64,000 nucleotides of DNA from Chlorobium sp. (GCA_005843825.1 SZXX01000029.1:1-64000), one strand, 5' to 3'; positions 24,430 through 33,701 are shown, counted from the first letter of the stretch. Notes: a model not told the origin generated them from the letters alone. Translations and numbers: made by a program.

Positions 24430-25636
24430 TTCTATCCTCTTTATCGTAAAACATGGTTTTTATTTTTGAAGTGAGCACTTCAGATTCGCGAAAGTTTAAG
24501 CCAATTAAAGCATCACTCTCAGGTTTTACCGTTGTCCCTGATGGGCGGTTGATAATCTTTACCGGAAGATCTGCAATCGTGTCCATTTTTCGCTTGAGAA
24601 CCTGTCGGCTGACACCACGCAGTCTGATGCCAATAGTTGATGTAAGATCAAAGCACAGACAACAAACATGCTCAACCTTTGCCGATTCCACAATTAGACG
24701 TACTGAGATAGCGATACGCGCCTTTTTACCAAGCACAGAGTAACTGACCAGATCGATGACCCCAGGCGCTTTGCGCAACGATTCCAGCCCAAGCGCCAAA
24801 GACTCTGAAGTCATGTCGTCCACTTCAAAACAAATCTCCTGAATATACTCAGCTAACTCATTATAATCTGGCATCCCTCCCCTATCATCTTCAAACAAGT
24901 CTAGAAAAAGAACATTCGGTCGGTCTTTTCGCTCTCGAGTACCCATGCCTGAGCCGGAATACCTTAGCGTTCCTCCTTGCCAGTTATTTATTTTATCGGG
25001 CTTCAGGTATGAAAGTATTGCTGCTCCTGTCGGGGTTATGCATTCACCTGCATTAACACCCGGAGCAAAATCGAATCCATGGAGAAGGAGTCTCACTGCA
25101 GGAGCAAATGCCGGGTATTCTCCATGACTCATGCTTATTGTTCCAACAGAGAGTGGTAACGGATGGTAGAACCAGTTTGAATCTCCAAGACGATCAATAA
25201 TAAAGCTAGCAGCGGCAATATCGAATATTGAATCTAAGGACCCTACCTCATGGAAGTGAATCAATTCGGGAGTGATCCCATGTACGCGAGCCTCTGCATC
25301 GGCAAGTATTGAGAATATAGCTGCGTAAATGTCCTTCTGATTCTGGGTCCAGTCGCTTTTACGAGCGTAGTCAAGAACCTCATCAATATGATGGTGATGG
25401 TGATCTTCGGAATGATCTTCCTCGTTAACGTCGAGCTTAAGCTGAGTTGCAGATATACCAACTGTTGTTTTTTCAGAAAAACTGAATGAGATTCCATGAA
25501 GCGGAGAAGTGTTTATGAATTCCATCAGTTCATCAACAGTAAAAACCTGAGCGGAATAAGCAGCACAAAGAAACATGTCACCGCTGATACCGCCTAAGGG
25601 GTTTAGTATTTTGGAATAAGTATGTTGATGGGGCAT
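24419..25636 (-). CDS. larC: LarC, nickel insertion enzyme of NPN synthesis
   Basis: The ATG at 25636 gives 405 residues; a TTG five codons upstream (25651) is the alternative start. The protein opens with LNPLGGISGDMFLCA, has a His cluster (SEDHHHHHIDEV, about residues 76-86) that can hold nickel, HEVGSLDSIFDIAAASF, and CITPTGAAIL, all typical of LarC. It is a single uninterrupted gene, unlike the L. plantarum larC1/larC2 pair joined by a programmed frameshift. LarC is a CTP-dependent cyclometallase that puts nickel into the pincer ligand. About 75 bases of repeats separate it from the DUF362 gene upstream. Confidence 0.92.
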   Translation of the reverse strand: MPHQHTYSKILNPLGGISGDMFLCAAYSAQVFTVDELMEFINTSPLHGISFSFSEKTTVGISATQLKLDVNEEDHSEDHHHHHIDEVLDYARKSDWTQNQKDIYAAIFSILADAEARVHGITPELIHFHEVGSLDSIFDIAAASFIIDRLGDSNWFYHPLPLSVGTISMSHGEYPAFAPAVRLLLHGFDFAPGVNAGECITPTGAAILSYLKPDKINNWQGGTLRYSGSGMGTRERKDRPNVLFLDLFEDDRGGMPDYNELAEYIQEICFEVDDMTSESLALGLESLRKAPGVIDLVSYSVLGKKARIAISVRLIVESAKVEHVCCLCFDLTSTIGIRLRGVSRQVLKRKMDTIADLPVKIINRPSGTTVKPESDALIGLNFRESEVLTSKIKTMFYDKEDRNDV

Positions 25637-25651
25637 AAAATCAGTGGGCAA

Positions 25652-25729
25652 GGGAAGAAAATAGTTGGCAATTGGCAGTCTTCAGTTGGCAATGGAAGAA
25701 AGAGAGTTGGCTGTAAGATGAAAAGAGCG
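25652..25729. repeat. Spacer repeat between larC and the DUF362 gene
   Basis: GTTGGCAATTGGCAGTC, GTTGGCAATGGAAGAAAGAGAGTTGGC: the GGCAGT repeat family with the linker GAAGAAAGAGAG seen elsewhere. It lies in the gap between the DUF362 gene and larC, which otherwise read as one operon. Confidence 0.85.
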
Positions 25730-27229
25730 CTAATGAATATTATTGGTGATTCCGCATCGTTTCCAGTGTTTTGGAAGTTTGAAGTTGGATGACGGGACTT
25801 CGGAAAGGGGGACTTGCCTAGGTGAATCGTGGGTCACATCAAGGAAACGTGCTGGACCGCGCAGGCCAATGTTGAATTTACTTCTTACATCATAGAGGGC
25901 TGCGGACACAGATTTGATTCTCGCTGTATTGTATCCTATTAATTTTAAGCTAAGCATTTCAACAGCTGCAGGGTTAAATCCACCGTAAAGCATACCTATC
26001 GGTTTGGGTGTCGGAGATAATGGGCCCTCACCCTGACCAGCAATGACGGCATCGACTATTGTGATCACAGGTCGCACGGGAAGATCGTTCAAAGAGTCAG
26101 TGACGGGATCGTAAAAATAGAGGATGTGATTGAGATCAATGATAGTTCTCCACAAAGTATCGTTGCCTGACCATCCACCTCCGGTGATCTTGTCAGCACT
26201 CAACATCCCGGACAGCTTCCATCCAAGACCGAGGGTCTTGCTCAGAAGTGCTCTTATAACGGGGGAAAAACGGTTCGGATCTTTCCAATACCACTCATCC
26301 ATTTCTTCAACGGATGACTTAAAACTCGAACCTGAGTAAAAATTGTCGCCACCGTTCTCATATCCCCCTTTACAATGATGCGGCAGATATTCCTTATGGC
26401 CATTAATACCTACCAAATTTTTGAGGGCGCCAGTAACGCCTGCTTTCATGTGAGTTTTAAGAACTGGGATATTAATAATCAAATTCGCCTCAAATATGCG
26501 TTTAGTGACAAGGTACTTATGGTGGCCACCTGTATGGTGGGGCAACATCAATGATGGATCATAACATGTTACGCGAAATTGCTCTGCGTAGTCTTCTATA
26601 TCTGTCAGAAAACTTCTCTCTGCCAGATCAACAACTTTACAGCGTGACTCATCCCCTTGATTCAAGCGCAGCCCCGCAGCTCTGCCAACAAAGCGCTGCC
26701 TGTCCATAACGGTTAATCGCCAATCTTCGATAATAAACCGGATATTCGGATAACGTGGCTGCAGGAAATTAATCAGTTCGTCAATACGTGTAACCTGTCG
26801 TAATTGCTTAAAGTCGCAACTCTGCAGTGGAGCATCGGCGATGACAATTGTGCCATCGTACTCTAACGCTTTAGCTACGTAGTCAATAAGCGGACGAATC
26901 ACACTGGTATGGGTCAAAAGAGAGTCTGTGCCTGCTGAATGATTAGCATTGTAATCCATTACCCAGTTGGGCTTTAGCAGCACCATATCGCACCGAGATA
27001 CGAAACCGGCAAAAGGATTCCACCGTTCTGTTCCAACATTTGCAGAATCAAGACCAAGACCTGCGAGGATGCTACGGACAGAACTATAGACTTCGTTGGA
27101 TATACAGCCGGGGTTGTGCTTGTCAGCAGAATTAATTTTGATGAGTTCAGGAAAGGACTCAGATGGCTCATAAGGAAAAGAGGGATATTCACTATCTCCT
27201 TTGGTGTAGGCTACGTCAGAGTTCATCAT
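25730..27229 (-). CDS. DUF362 protein, candidate nickel-pincer-cofactor enzyme
   Basis: A 499-residue soluble protein with the DUF362 signature: VLLKPNWV (K86), LLTHTSVIRPLIDY, IVIADAPLQ, then INIPVLKTHMKAGVTGALKN (residues 252-271) and VGINGHKEYLPHHC. Other parts fit the family, including DPVTDSL and a last GGFNPAAVEM. There is no CxxCxxC ferredoxin site, which some DUF362 proteins have. H260, K270 ten residues on, and H284/H285 match the spacing recalled for LarA (H174, K184 that holds the cofactor covalently, H200). Further His pairs at 231-232 and 236-237. The gene overlaps the second deacetylase by 14 bases and precedes larC. A role as the user of NPN is inference. Confidence 0.75.
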   Translation of the reverse strand: MMNSDVAYTKGDSEYPSFPYEPSESFPELIKINSADKHNPGCISNEVYSSVRSILAGLGLDSANVGTERWNPFAGFVSRCDMVLLKPNWVMDYNANHSAGTDSLLTHTSVIRPLIDYVAKALEYDGTIVIADAPLQSCDFKQLRQVTRIDELINFLQPRYPNIRFIIEDWRLTVMDRQRFVGRAAGLRLNQGDESRCKVVDLAERSFLTDIEDYAEQFRVTCYDPSLMLPHHTGGHHKYLVTKRIFEANLIINIPVLKTHMKAGVTGALKNLVGINGHKEYLPHHCKGGYENGGDNFYSGSSFKSSVEEMDEWYWKDPNRFSPVIRALLSKTLGLGWKLSGMLSADKITGGGWSGNDTLWRTIIDLNHILYFYDPVTDSLNDLPVRPVITIVDAVIAGQGEGPLSPTPKPIGMLYGGFNPAAVEMLSLKLIGYNTARIKSVSAALYDVRSKFNIGLRGPARFLDVTHDSPRQVPLSEVPSSNFKLPKHWKRCGITNNIH

Positions 27230-28376
27230 GTGTGATTACTTCTTTTTTTCCTGAAACCAGATCGGCTAACTGATCAGATGAGAGGAACTCTACATCTGGC
27301 CAGCGGTTTGTAATTGCAAGCAACAACCTCTTAAGGTGATTAAGATTTTGTTCTCTATTTGAGGGATTTAAAAAACCCATAAAATTCAGACGGTGAGTAG
27401 AGATGATGGTGGGTTTATGCCATGCAAACGCAGTCTGGATTCGAGCAAGGCAGTTAGGTACCGGATCAAGACCGACTGTTAGTGATGGTTCAAAAAAGCA
27501 GTTCCTAACAATATAGTACTGCGCTCGATGGTTACGTTGCCCGGTATAATGATACCTTTTTTTGTATGAACCGCCATTTCCAAAAATTGGCATATACTGT
27601 AATTGTATCCCCTGTAATGCTCGAACTCCATTATCAGAAAGAATATCTTCAACCTCTCTGTTCCATGTGTAACATGGCGGAATAGACGTTAGTGATGAGT
27701 AACCCATTAACTGATGAAAAAGTTGTAACCCATCAATAAGTATTGTTTTTAACTGCAAAAGCTCTTCTGAACTTTCAGCGGCAAAAGCATCACAATACTC
27801 ACTGCGACAACTTGAGTTAATACCAGTATGCAAAGTGAACATATTCGAATTAAAAGCCATTAGAGCGTAATCATCCCCGCCCTGCAATGCTCGCATCCAA
27901 CGTGCAACATTCAAATGCTCTCTTCCATGAAACTGAGGTTTGAAAAGCTTCTCGCTTATCCCTTTCTTATAAAGGCTATAAACCTGATCATGAACTGGAT
28001 AACGGTCCAGTGTTTTAGTAAACGGTTCATAATAGTATTTCTGAAATCCACTCTCGCGAATCTTTTCAAAATCAGGATTTGCCATTACAGAATTCGCCGT
28101 CAGTAGTGCAGGATTACCGTATAAATCTTTAACAGCTCCAAGCACATCAAACAACCGCAAAAGATCATCGTTGCACTCAAGAGCATCGAAACTATTGTAT
28201 GGACATTTATCTACAGGGAACCCTTTTTTGAGAAAATAATTATAAGCCTCCTTTGAGGCCATACGTATACTTCCCCAGTCATCAGACTCAATAACTACAA
28301 TTTTCCTTTTAGTGCGCCAACCTGGAATATTGAGAAAATTGCGGGTAAATGAAGACTTTATGTTATTAAAACTCAT
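27216..28376 (-). CDS. Polysaccharide deacetylase-like protein, paralogue 2
   Basis: The 386-residue protein has a NodB-like metal site: SDDWGSIRM (D32, D33), H150-x3-H154 in QFHGREHLNVARWM and STHRLNF near the end. These residues are expected to hold a divalent metal and remove acetyl groups from N-acetyl sugars. It starts with MSFNN directly after its paralogue; the two share the same motif order and about the same length, so they are a tandem duplicate. It overlaps the DUF362 gene at its 3' end, which ties the pair to that protein. The acetylated substrate is unknown. Confidence 0.75.
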   Translation of the reverse strand: MSFNNIKSSFTRNFLNIPGWRTKRKIVVIESDDWGSIRMASKEAYNYFLKKGFPVDKCPYNSFDALECNDDLLRLFDVLGAVKDLYGNPALLTANSVMANPDFEKIRESGFQKYYYEPFTKTLDRYPVHDQVYSLYKKGISEKLFKPQFHGREHLNVARWMRALQGGDDYALMAFNSNMFTLHTGINSSCRSEYCDAFAAESSEELLQLKTILIDGLQLFHQLMGYSSLTSIPPCYTWNREVEDILSDNGVRALQGIQLQYMPIFGNGGSYKKRYHYTGQRNHRAQYYIVRNCFFEPSLTVGLDPVPNCLARIQTAFAWHKPTIISTHRLNFMGFLNPSNREQNLNHLKRLLLAITNRWPDVEFLSSDQLADLVSGKKEVITHDEL

Positions 28377-29491
28377 TAGGACTGTCCCATCAATTCACCT
28401 AGATCTACGGAGCTAAGAAATTCAACATCGGGCCATATCTTAAGAGCTCTATCTAAAAGTAGTCTAAGCTGCTGCAAACCGTTGGATCTATTTGTGACAT
28501 CAAGCGCACCAATGTAATTAACACGATGTGAACTGATAACAGCAGGTTTATGACAACGAAAAGCACTATTAATATCATTCATACAGCTGTCAACCCAGTC
28601 TTTTCCAAGCTCACTTGGCTCAAAAAAACAATTCCGAGAGATATAATACTGGCCATGCTGATTGAGCTGACCAGGATAATGATATCTTTTTTTCATCCTC
28701 CCTTCACCAATGGGCTCATTTTGAATTTTTTCAGCAAAGATAAAACGAATGCCCTCAGAAGCAGCAACCGACTCAAGTTGGTTGTTGAAGGGGCCATTAG
28801 GAGGAACAAAATATGATGCACTGTATCCAAATAACTGCTTAAAAAGTCTCAAGCCATCTTTAATAATTTCGACTTGAAAAGGAAGTTGTTTTTGATGATC
28901 AAGATCAAAAGCAGCCAAATACGAAATACCAAAAGGATGCGAATTGTTAAACCCCCATAACCCCTGATCAAAAGCAAAGCGAGCGTCGACATCATTCATC
29001 TTAAGAGCCTTCATCCAAACAGCAACGTTCAGATGTTCTCGACCGTGAAACTGAGGTAAAAATATTTTATTTTGAATTCCTTCTAACCACAAAGGAAACG
29101 GAGTATCAGAACCGTAATAACGCTCCAAGGTCTTAGTAAATGGTTCGTAATGATATTCATTGAATTCACTATCACGAATCTTATTAAAGTCAGGATTAGC
29201 AACAATAGTAAGAGCTGTAATTATAGGGCAATTGTCGTTCACATCGCGAAATGTAGATAACACTTCAAACAAAAGTGATAAATCATCTTTATTTGCAAGG
29301 GTATCATATTGGTTGTAACGAAGGGAATAACCTGAAGAATCAAGTCCTTTTTTTAATATAGCATCAAAAGCATGCGTTGAAGGCATTCTTATTGCACCCC
29401 AATCATCTGACTCTATAATAATAATTTTTCTGTTAGTCGTCCATCCAATACTATTTCTGATAAAAGCACGAAGGTTGTTATTAAAACTCAT
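28376..29491 (-). CDS. Polysaccharide deacetylase-like protein, paralogue 1
   Basis: The ATG at 29491 makes an ATGA overlap with the polymerase gene and gives the same MSFNN opening as the second copy; a start at 29503 adds only four residues. The 371-residue protein has SDDWGAIRM (D29, D30), QFHGREHLNVAVWMKAL with H149 and H153, and SSHRVNY. The two copies share the order and spacing of all metal-site motifs but differ in the middle, as expected if each now has its own sugar target. It is the first gene of the run leading through DUF362 to larB. Confidence 0.75.
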   Translation of the reverse strand: MSFNNNLRAFIRNSIGWTTNRKIIIIESDDWGAIRMPSTHAFDAILKKGLDSSGYSLRYNQYDTLANKDDLSLLFEVLSTFRDVNDNCPIITALTIVANPDFNKIRDSEFNEYHYEPFTKTLERYYGSDTPFPLWLEGIQNKIFLPQFHGREHLNVAVWMKALKMNDVDARFAFDQGLWGFNNSHPFGISYLAAFDLDHQKQLPFQVEIIKDGLRLFKQLFGYSASYFVPPNGPFNNQLESVAASEGIRFIFAEKIQNEPIGEGRMKKRYHYPGQLNQHGQYYISRNCFFEPSELGKDWVDSCMNDINSAFRCHKPAVISSHRVNYIGALDVTNRSNGLQQLRLLLDRALKIWPDVEFLSSVDLGELMGQS

Positions 29492-30768
29492 AGATGAAAC
29501 CATCTAAATATGGTATTAAACAAAGAAATATGGATATTATAATATGATAGAATAATGGTAAAAGGAAAGAACAAAATTATATTTAAAGATTCAGAACCTT
29601 GCCTTAAGACAATAATAAAATTTAAAATAAATATAAGAACCCCAATGTAGTTTATTAGGAATAAACGACGAGAAAGAATGCCTGAATTAATAATAGAGAG
29701 ATAAGTATTTGCAAATAAATAGAAAAGTATTTTAAATCTTCCGCCTGATGGAATAACAGAAAAAAAATTAACAAAAGATAATAAAAAGATAATAAACGAA
29801 TACAATCTACGAAGAGACTTGCTTTGCTTTATATTCCTTGCTAGCCGCAAATAATATATAGTCGCAATAATAAAATACCAGTAAAGAGCATACCCGATAA
29901 ATTGCAATTCAAATCTGAGTGAATTTTTAGATTCTTTTACATATTGAACGTAATCATCGTTGACATAGGAAGAGACATGAGAAGAAATGCCTAAAGAAAA
30001 ATAAGAAAGAATTTTATTGATATTATTAAATATAAATTCAGGGAACAAAAAAGATAATAAAAGAAGGAAATAATAAAATATATTTTTCTCACCTATAATT
30101 AAAAAAAGTAATAAAAGTAAATTAAGAGGAAAGTATGAGAAGTGAATAAAAGCTGAAAAAAAAGATAAAAGGATGTAGTTATATTTTTTTAAATAAACAC
30201 AAAAATATGAAGCATAAAAGAAAATATATGTAGCTAACCAAAACCTAATACCATTAATATTACTAATGGGAAGTATAGTTAAAAATGATAATAGAAAAAA
30301 AAGTGAATTTTTACTTTTATTTTTATTATAAAAATAAAAAATAATGTTAACACTTAGAATTAAATAAAAACCAAATATTATCGATAATATTGCATAAAGT
30401 ATATAGGGATTATCAGTGAATCTTGATAAAATAAATGCGATAATAGGAATGACAAAATCTAAGGACCCCGAATCTTCTGATTGAAATGATTTGATGCTAC
30501 TAAAAAAACCTGTTATATCGGTGGATGACATATTAATGAAGGATTTGGCATATGAAATTGAATCAGTACCCTCAATAAAAATATATGTATATCCATATAA
30601 CCCTAAAAACAAAAGAATTAATATCTTAGAATGAAGATATTTGAATTGTTTAACTGAATTAATAAAAGACAAAAAAGGCCATACTATAAATAATAAATAA
30701 TTTCGCTTATGAAACTCATTAGCTTTATTCTTATTGATATATGTCAGTTTATTGTTTTTTTCTAACAT
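29488..30768 (-). CDS. EpsG/Wzy-type polysaccharide polymerase
   Basis: The 426-residue very hydrophobic protein has about eleven membrane segments, with the EpsG-like stretch GYTYIFIEGTDSISYAKSF in an external loop and NINGIRFWLATYIFFYASYF after the mid-region (R-x-W-L-A as in EpsG). EpsG/Wzy proteins join lipid-linked repeat units at the outer face of the inner membrane. It overlaps the GT4 gene upstream by 7 bases and the deacetylase downstream by 4. It is AT-rich with long runs of Ile, Phe and Lys. Confidence 0.8.
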   Translation of the reverse strand: MLEKNNKLTYINKNKANEFHKRNYLLFIVWPFLSFINSVKQFKYLHSKILILLFLGLYGYTYIFIEGTDSISYAKSFINMSSTDITGFFSSIKSFQSEDSGSLDFVIPIIAFILSRFTDNPYILYAILSIIFGFYLILSVNIIFYFYNKNKSKNSLFFLLSFLTILPISNINGIRFWLATYIFFYASYFCVYLKKYNYILLSFFSAFIHFSYFPLNLLLLLFLIIGEKNIFYYFLLLLSFLFPEFIFNNINKILSYFSLGISSHVSSYVNDDYVQYVKESKNSLRFELQFIGYALYWYFIIATIYYLRLARNIKQSKSLRRLYSFIIFLLSFVNFFSVIPSGGRFKILFYLFANTYLSIINSGILSRRLFLINYIGVLIFILNFIIVLRQGSESLNIILFFPFTIILSYYNIHISLFNTIFRWFHL

Positions 30769-31868
30769 AAACTTAGAAATTTCGCTGCAACATTCTTTAT
30801 ATTATAAATTTGTATATTTGGAATAATTGTGGATTGATGATAATTGCCATCTAGAAACTGATTGACAATATCGCAATTAAGAGAACCTGTTGTAACCGAT
30901 AAAACTGGACGTTTTGTAAGCGCGTAGTCTATTAGCTTACTAGGTGTTTGAATGACTGTATTGTTCTCAAAATTAACCAGAAAATCCATCTTACTTAAAT
31001 TATACAGGAGTTCATTTCGATTTATATACTGCCTTAGTTCAATCTTTCTTTTATCAAGTATTTTCCAATGTTTGTTAATCATTTCATGTTGAGAAGTATA
31101 AATAATAAATTTAAATTCACGTTTTAATGAATATAAATAATCAAAGAATTCTTTAGGATCTCTTTTTTTAGGTATAAAACTTCCAGCATAGGCAAATGTT
31201 GGGATTGTATTTTTGATTTCACCAGAATATATTGAAATGTCTTCAAAATTGAATCCTTGAGGTATAACTCTTATTTTGTTTTGAAATTGGCGAAAATAAC
31301 CATTTTTAGAAGCTTCAGTTGGTACAGTTATATAATCAGCATACTTGCAGAATCTTTTTTCTAAAACACTAAAATATGGCATTTTTTTAAAATGTGAAGT
31401 ATCACAAAACATAAATGGATCTCCGCAATCTGCAATCCATATAGCCGTTCTTTTTTTAATATTCTTAGCTAAGAAAGATACACCCCAATGAATACTGTGA
31501 GGAACAGCAATTGAAATCAACATATCATAAACTGATTCTTTTCTAAGAATAGAGTTGACTTTAAATGCATATTCAATATCAGGATATTCAAAAAATTGTA
31601 ATAAAGTTCTGTTAAGTATTTTTTTTAATAATCTGTATACAGAGTTTCCCGTTATATTAATTTGTTTAAAATATAAATGGCCGTAGTCTTTTATAGTTAA
31701 TTTATGAGTGACTTCAAATTGTTTATAATCATACATTCCTTTCGATATATATACCACAACTTCGTGACCTTGCCTTGAAAGTTCTTTTGCAAGTTCAGTA
31801 GTCCTAAATGAACGGGGCGAATTATCGGGAAAAAATGAAGCGGATAAGATAAGTATTCTTTTTTTCAT
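30762..31868 (-). CDS. GT4-like glycosyltransferase
   Basis: A 368-residue GT-B protein starting KKRILILSASFFPDNSPRSFRTTELAKELSRQGHEVVVY, the usual GT4 N-terminus. The second domain has FAYAGSFIPKKRDPKEF, but the E-x7-E motif is replaced by TPSKLIDYALTKRPVLSVT, as in some divergent GT4 enzymes. It overlaps the polymerase gene and lies one base after the WecB gene. Confidence 0.8.
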   Translation of the reverse strand: MKKRILILSASFFPDNSPRSFRTTELAKELSRQGHEVVVYISKGMYDYKQFEVTHKLTIKDYGHLYFKQINITGNSVYRLLKKILNRTLLQFFEYPDIEYAFKVNSILRKESVYDMLISIAVPHSIHWGVSFLAKNIKKRTAIWIADCGDPFMFCDTSHFKKMPYFSVLEKRFCKYADYITVPTEASKNGYFRQFQNKIRVIPQGFNFEDISIYSGEIKNTIPTFAYAGSFIPKKRDPKEFFDYLYSLKREFKFIIYTSQHEMINKHWKILDKRKIELRQYINRNELLYNLSKMDFLVNFENNTVIQTPSKLIDYALTKRPVLSVTTGSLNCDIVNQFLDGNYHQSTIIPNIQIYNIKNVAAKFLSLC

Positions 31869-31869
31869 C

Positions 31870-32958
31870 TCATGGAAGTTGGGTTAATATATCAACTATT
31901 CTTTCAGAGGCTTTTCCATCCCACTTATCAGGAATAGCTCCATTCTTCCATTTTCCATTAAATAAAGTATCAAAGGTTGGTTTTATTCTTGATATGTTTG
32001 CACCAATAAGTTCATTTGTTCCTATTGTAACAGTTTCAGGTCGTTCAGTATTATCACGCAATGTTATACACGGAACCCCCATGACAGTCGCTTCTTCTGT
32101 TATACCACCAGAATCTGTAACAACAGCAAGAGAGTTTTTTACTAAATAAATAAATTCATGATAACCCTGAGGGTCAATTGTATATAAATTTTCTGGTATA
32201 TCTATTAACTTATCAAGAATATTATTTGTTCTAGGATGAACTGGGAATATAACTGGAAGATTATTTACGTTTTCAGTAATTGCTATCAGGTAATTTATAA
32301 GCTTAAATGGGTCATCAACATTATCAGGACGATGAAGGGTAAGAACAATATATTGTTTTTCACGAATTCCAAGATGATCTAAAAGGAGTGGCTTTTTAAT
32401 AAAGGGCATGTTGGCATACAGTGTATCTATCATAACATTACCAACAAAATATATTTTATCACTAGAAACCCCTATATTTCTAAGATTTGAATTTGCTGTT
32501 TCACTCGTTGTAAAAAAATAATCAGTAATGCTATCAGTTACCATTCTATTAATTTCTTCTGGCATAGATAGATCAAATGATCGAATTCCAGCTTCCACAT
32601 GAGCAACTTTACTTTTTAGCTTTTTTGCAACAATTGAGCAAGCGAGAGTGGATGTAACATCACCAACAACAAGAACAACATCCGCTGGATATTCCATCAA
32701 CTCTTTTTCAAAAGCAACCATAATGGCTGCTGTTTGTTCAGCCTGGCTTCCTCCACCACACTCAAGATTAATGTTTGGTTCGGGTATACAAAGTTGCTGA
32801 AAAAAAGAGTGGCTCATGAGCTTGTCATAGTGCTGACCGGTATGAACTAATCTATAATCAAAATTATTTGAATATTTTTTTGACTTATCTATTGCATGGA
32901 TAATAGGGGCAATCTTCACAAAATTAGGCCTAGCGCCTGCAACTATTGTTATTAGCAT
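31870..32958 (-). CDS. wecB: UDP-N-acetylglucosamine 2-epimerase (non-hydrolysing)
   Basis: The 362-residue protein has all WecB blocks: VAGARPNFVKIAPI, TGQHYD, GDVTSTLAC, VEAGIRSFD, MPEEINR and DSGGITEEA. It converts UDP-GlcNAc to UDP-ManNAc for a ManNAc-containing sugar. Length fits the bacterial family. It starts one base after the SAM-dependent methyltransferase gene and is followed by a GT4 gene. UDP-ManNAc could be used by that enzyme; no ManNAc dehydrogenase (WecC) was found in the window. Confidence 0.92.
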   Translation of the reverse strand: MLITIVAGARPNFVKIAPIIHAIDKSKKYSNNFDYRLVHTGQHYDKLMSHSFFQQLCIPEPNINLECGGGSQAEQTAAIMVAFEKELMEYPADVVLVVGDVTSTLACSIVAKKLKSKVAHVEAGIRSFDLSMPEEINRMVTDSITDYFFTTSETANSNLRNIGVSSDKIYFVGNVMIDTLYANMPFIKKPLLLDHLGIREKQYIVLTLHRPDNVDDPFKLINYLIAITENVNNLPVIFPVHPRTNNILDKLIDIPENLYTIDPQGYHEFIYLVKNSLAVVTDSGGITEEATVMGVPCITLRDNTERPETVTIGTNELIGANISRIKPTFDTLFNGKWKNGAIPDKWDGKASERIVDILTQLP

Positions 32959-32959
32959 T

Positions 32960-33616
32960 TTATCGTAATATTAAGACAGAATGGGGTGAATTATTCTTAA
33001 ATTGTATTTCATCAAATTCAATGATTTCAGCCCAACGTTTAATAATATCCCGTTCTTCTATTCGTATTGTATCATCAACAATAATTACAGCTCCTAAGGA
33101 AAGAGACTCTTTCATAATGGGTAAAAACCCATATCTACCACCTTTAGTTTTAGAGGGTGGACCATCACATATAACAAGGTTAAATGAAGGTGTTTTTTTA
33201 AAATCAGGATTATACCACTCATATTCCCCATAATCTTTTAATGGATTAATTATTACTATATTGTCTAATTTATATTTGTCGATCAATTTAATAATATTAT
33301 CACCCCATTTTAAATCATTTTCGAGTGACGTCATTTCAATATTTTTTTTCTTAGCTATAATACCTATAATAAGTGTTGACAAACCTGAACCTAGTTCTAG
33401 TATCGGACCATTGCAATCTATAGCGTACTTAATGCAAGTCAATAAATATTCAGGCTTAGCTGACCAACCACAATTTCCAAAATAATAATATAATTTGCTT
33501 ATAGTCTCAATATCAGTCATTTCTGTAAAATTTAATTTTGAGAACCCTCTCAAAATACGATTAAAAATAAATGACTTATACCTATTAATTATTGATGTTT
33601 TTAAATTAGCGAACAT
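32960..33616 (-). CDS. Class I SAM-dependent methyltransferase-like protein
   Basis: A 218-residue protein with motif I as LELGSGLSTLIIG, then MTSLENDLKWGDNI and the Asp of motif IV in VICDGPPSK. Similar proteins are annotated as class I methyltransferases (O-methyltransferase type) in polysaccharide clusters. It may methylate a sugar hydroxyl or the chain end. Start ATG, no other start fits better. Confidence 0.65.
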   Translation of the reverse strand: MFANLKTSIINRYKSFIFNRILRGFSKLNFTEMTDIETISKLYYYFGNCGWSAKPEYLLTCIKYAIDCNGPILELGSGLSTLIIGIIAKKKNIEMTSLENDLKWGDNIIKLIDKYKLDNIVIINPLKDYGEYEWYNPDFKKTPSFNLVICDGPPSKTKGGRYGFLPIMKESLSLGAVIIVDDTIRIEERDIIKRWAEIIEFDEIQFKNNSPHSVLILR

Positions 33617-33701
33617 TTAATTATATTTTTAAATGAATTTATTAATAATTTATCAATAATTAGAATTTATTGTCTTTTGACTTGTGCATACAGAAAAAAT
33701 C

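Noticed and set aside
22920-27229. A standard lactate racemase operon (larA with larBCE)
   Set aside because: No DUF2088/LarA gene, nickel transporter or LarR-type regulator is in the window, and the genes are embedded in polysaccharide genes.
31870-32958. WecB as part of sialic-acid synthesis
   Set aside because: It is the non-hydrolysing WecB type, and the nonulosonic-acid genes present are of the PseB/C/G/I kind, which do not use ManNAc.
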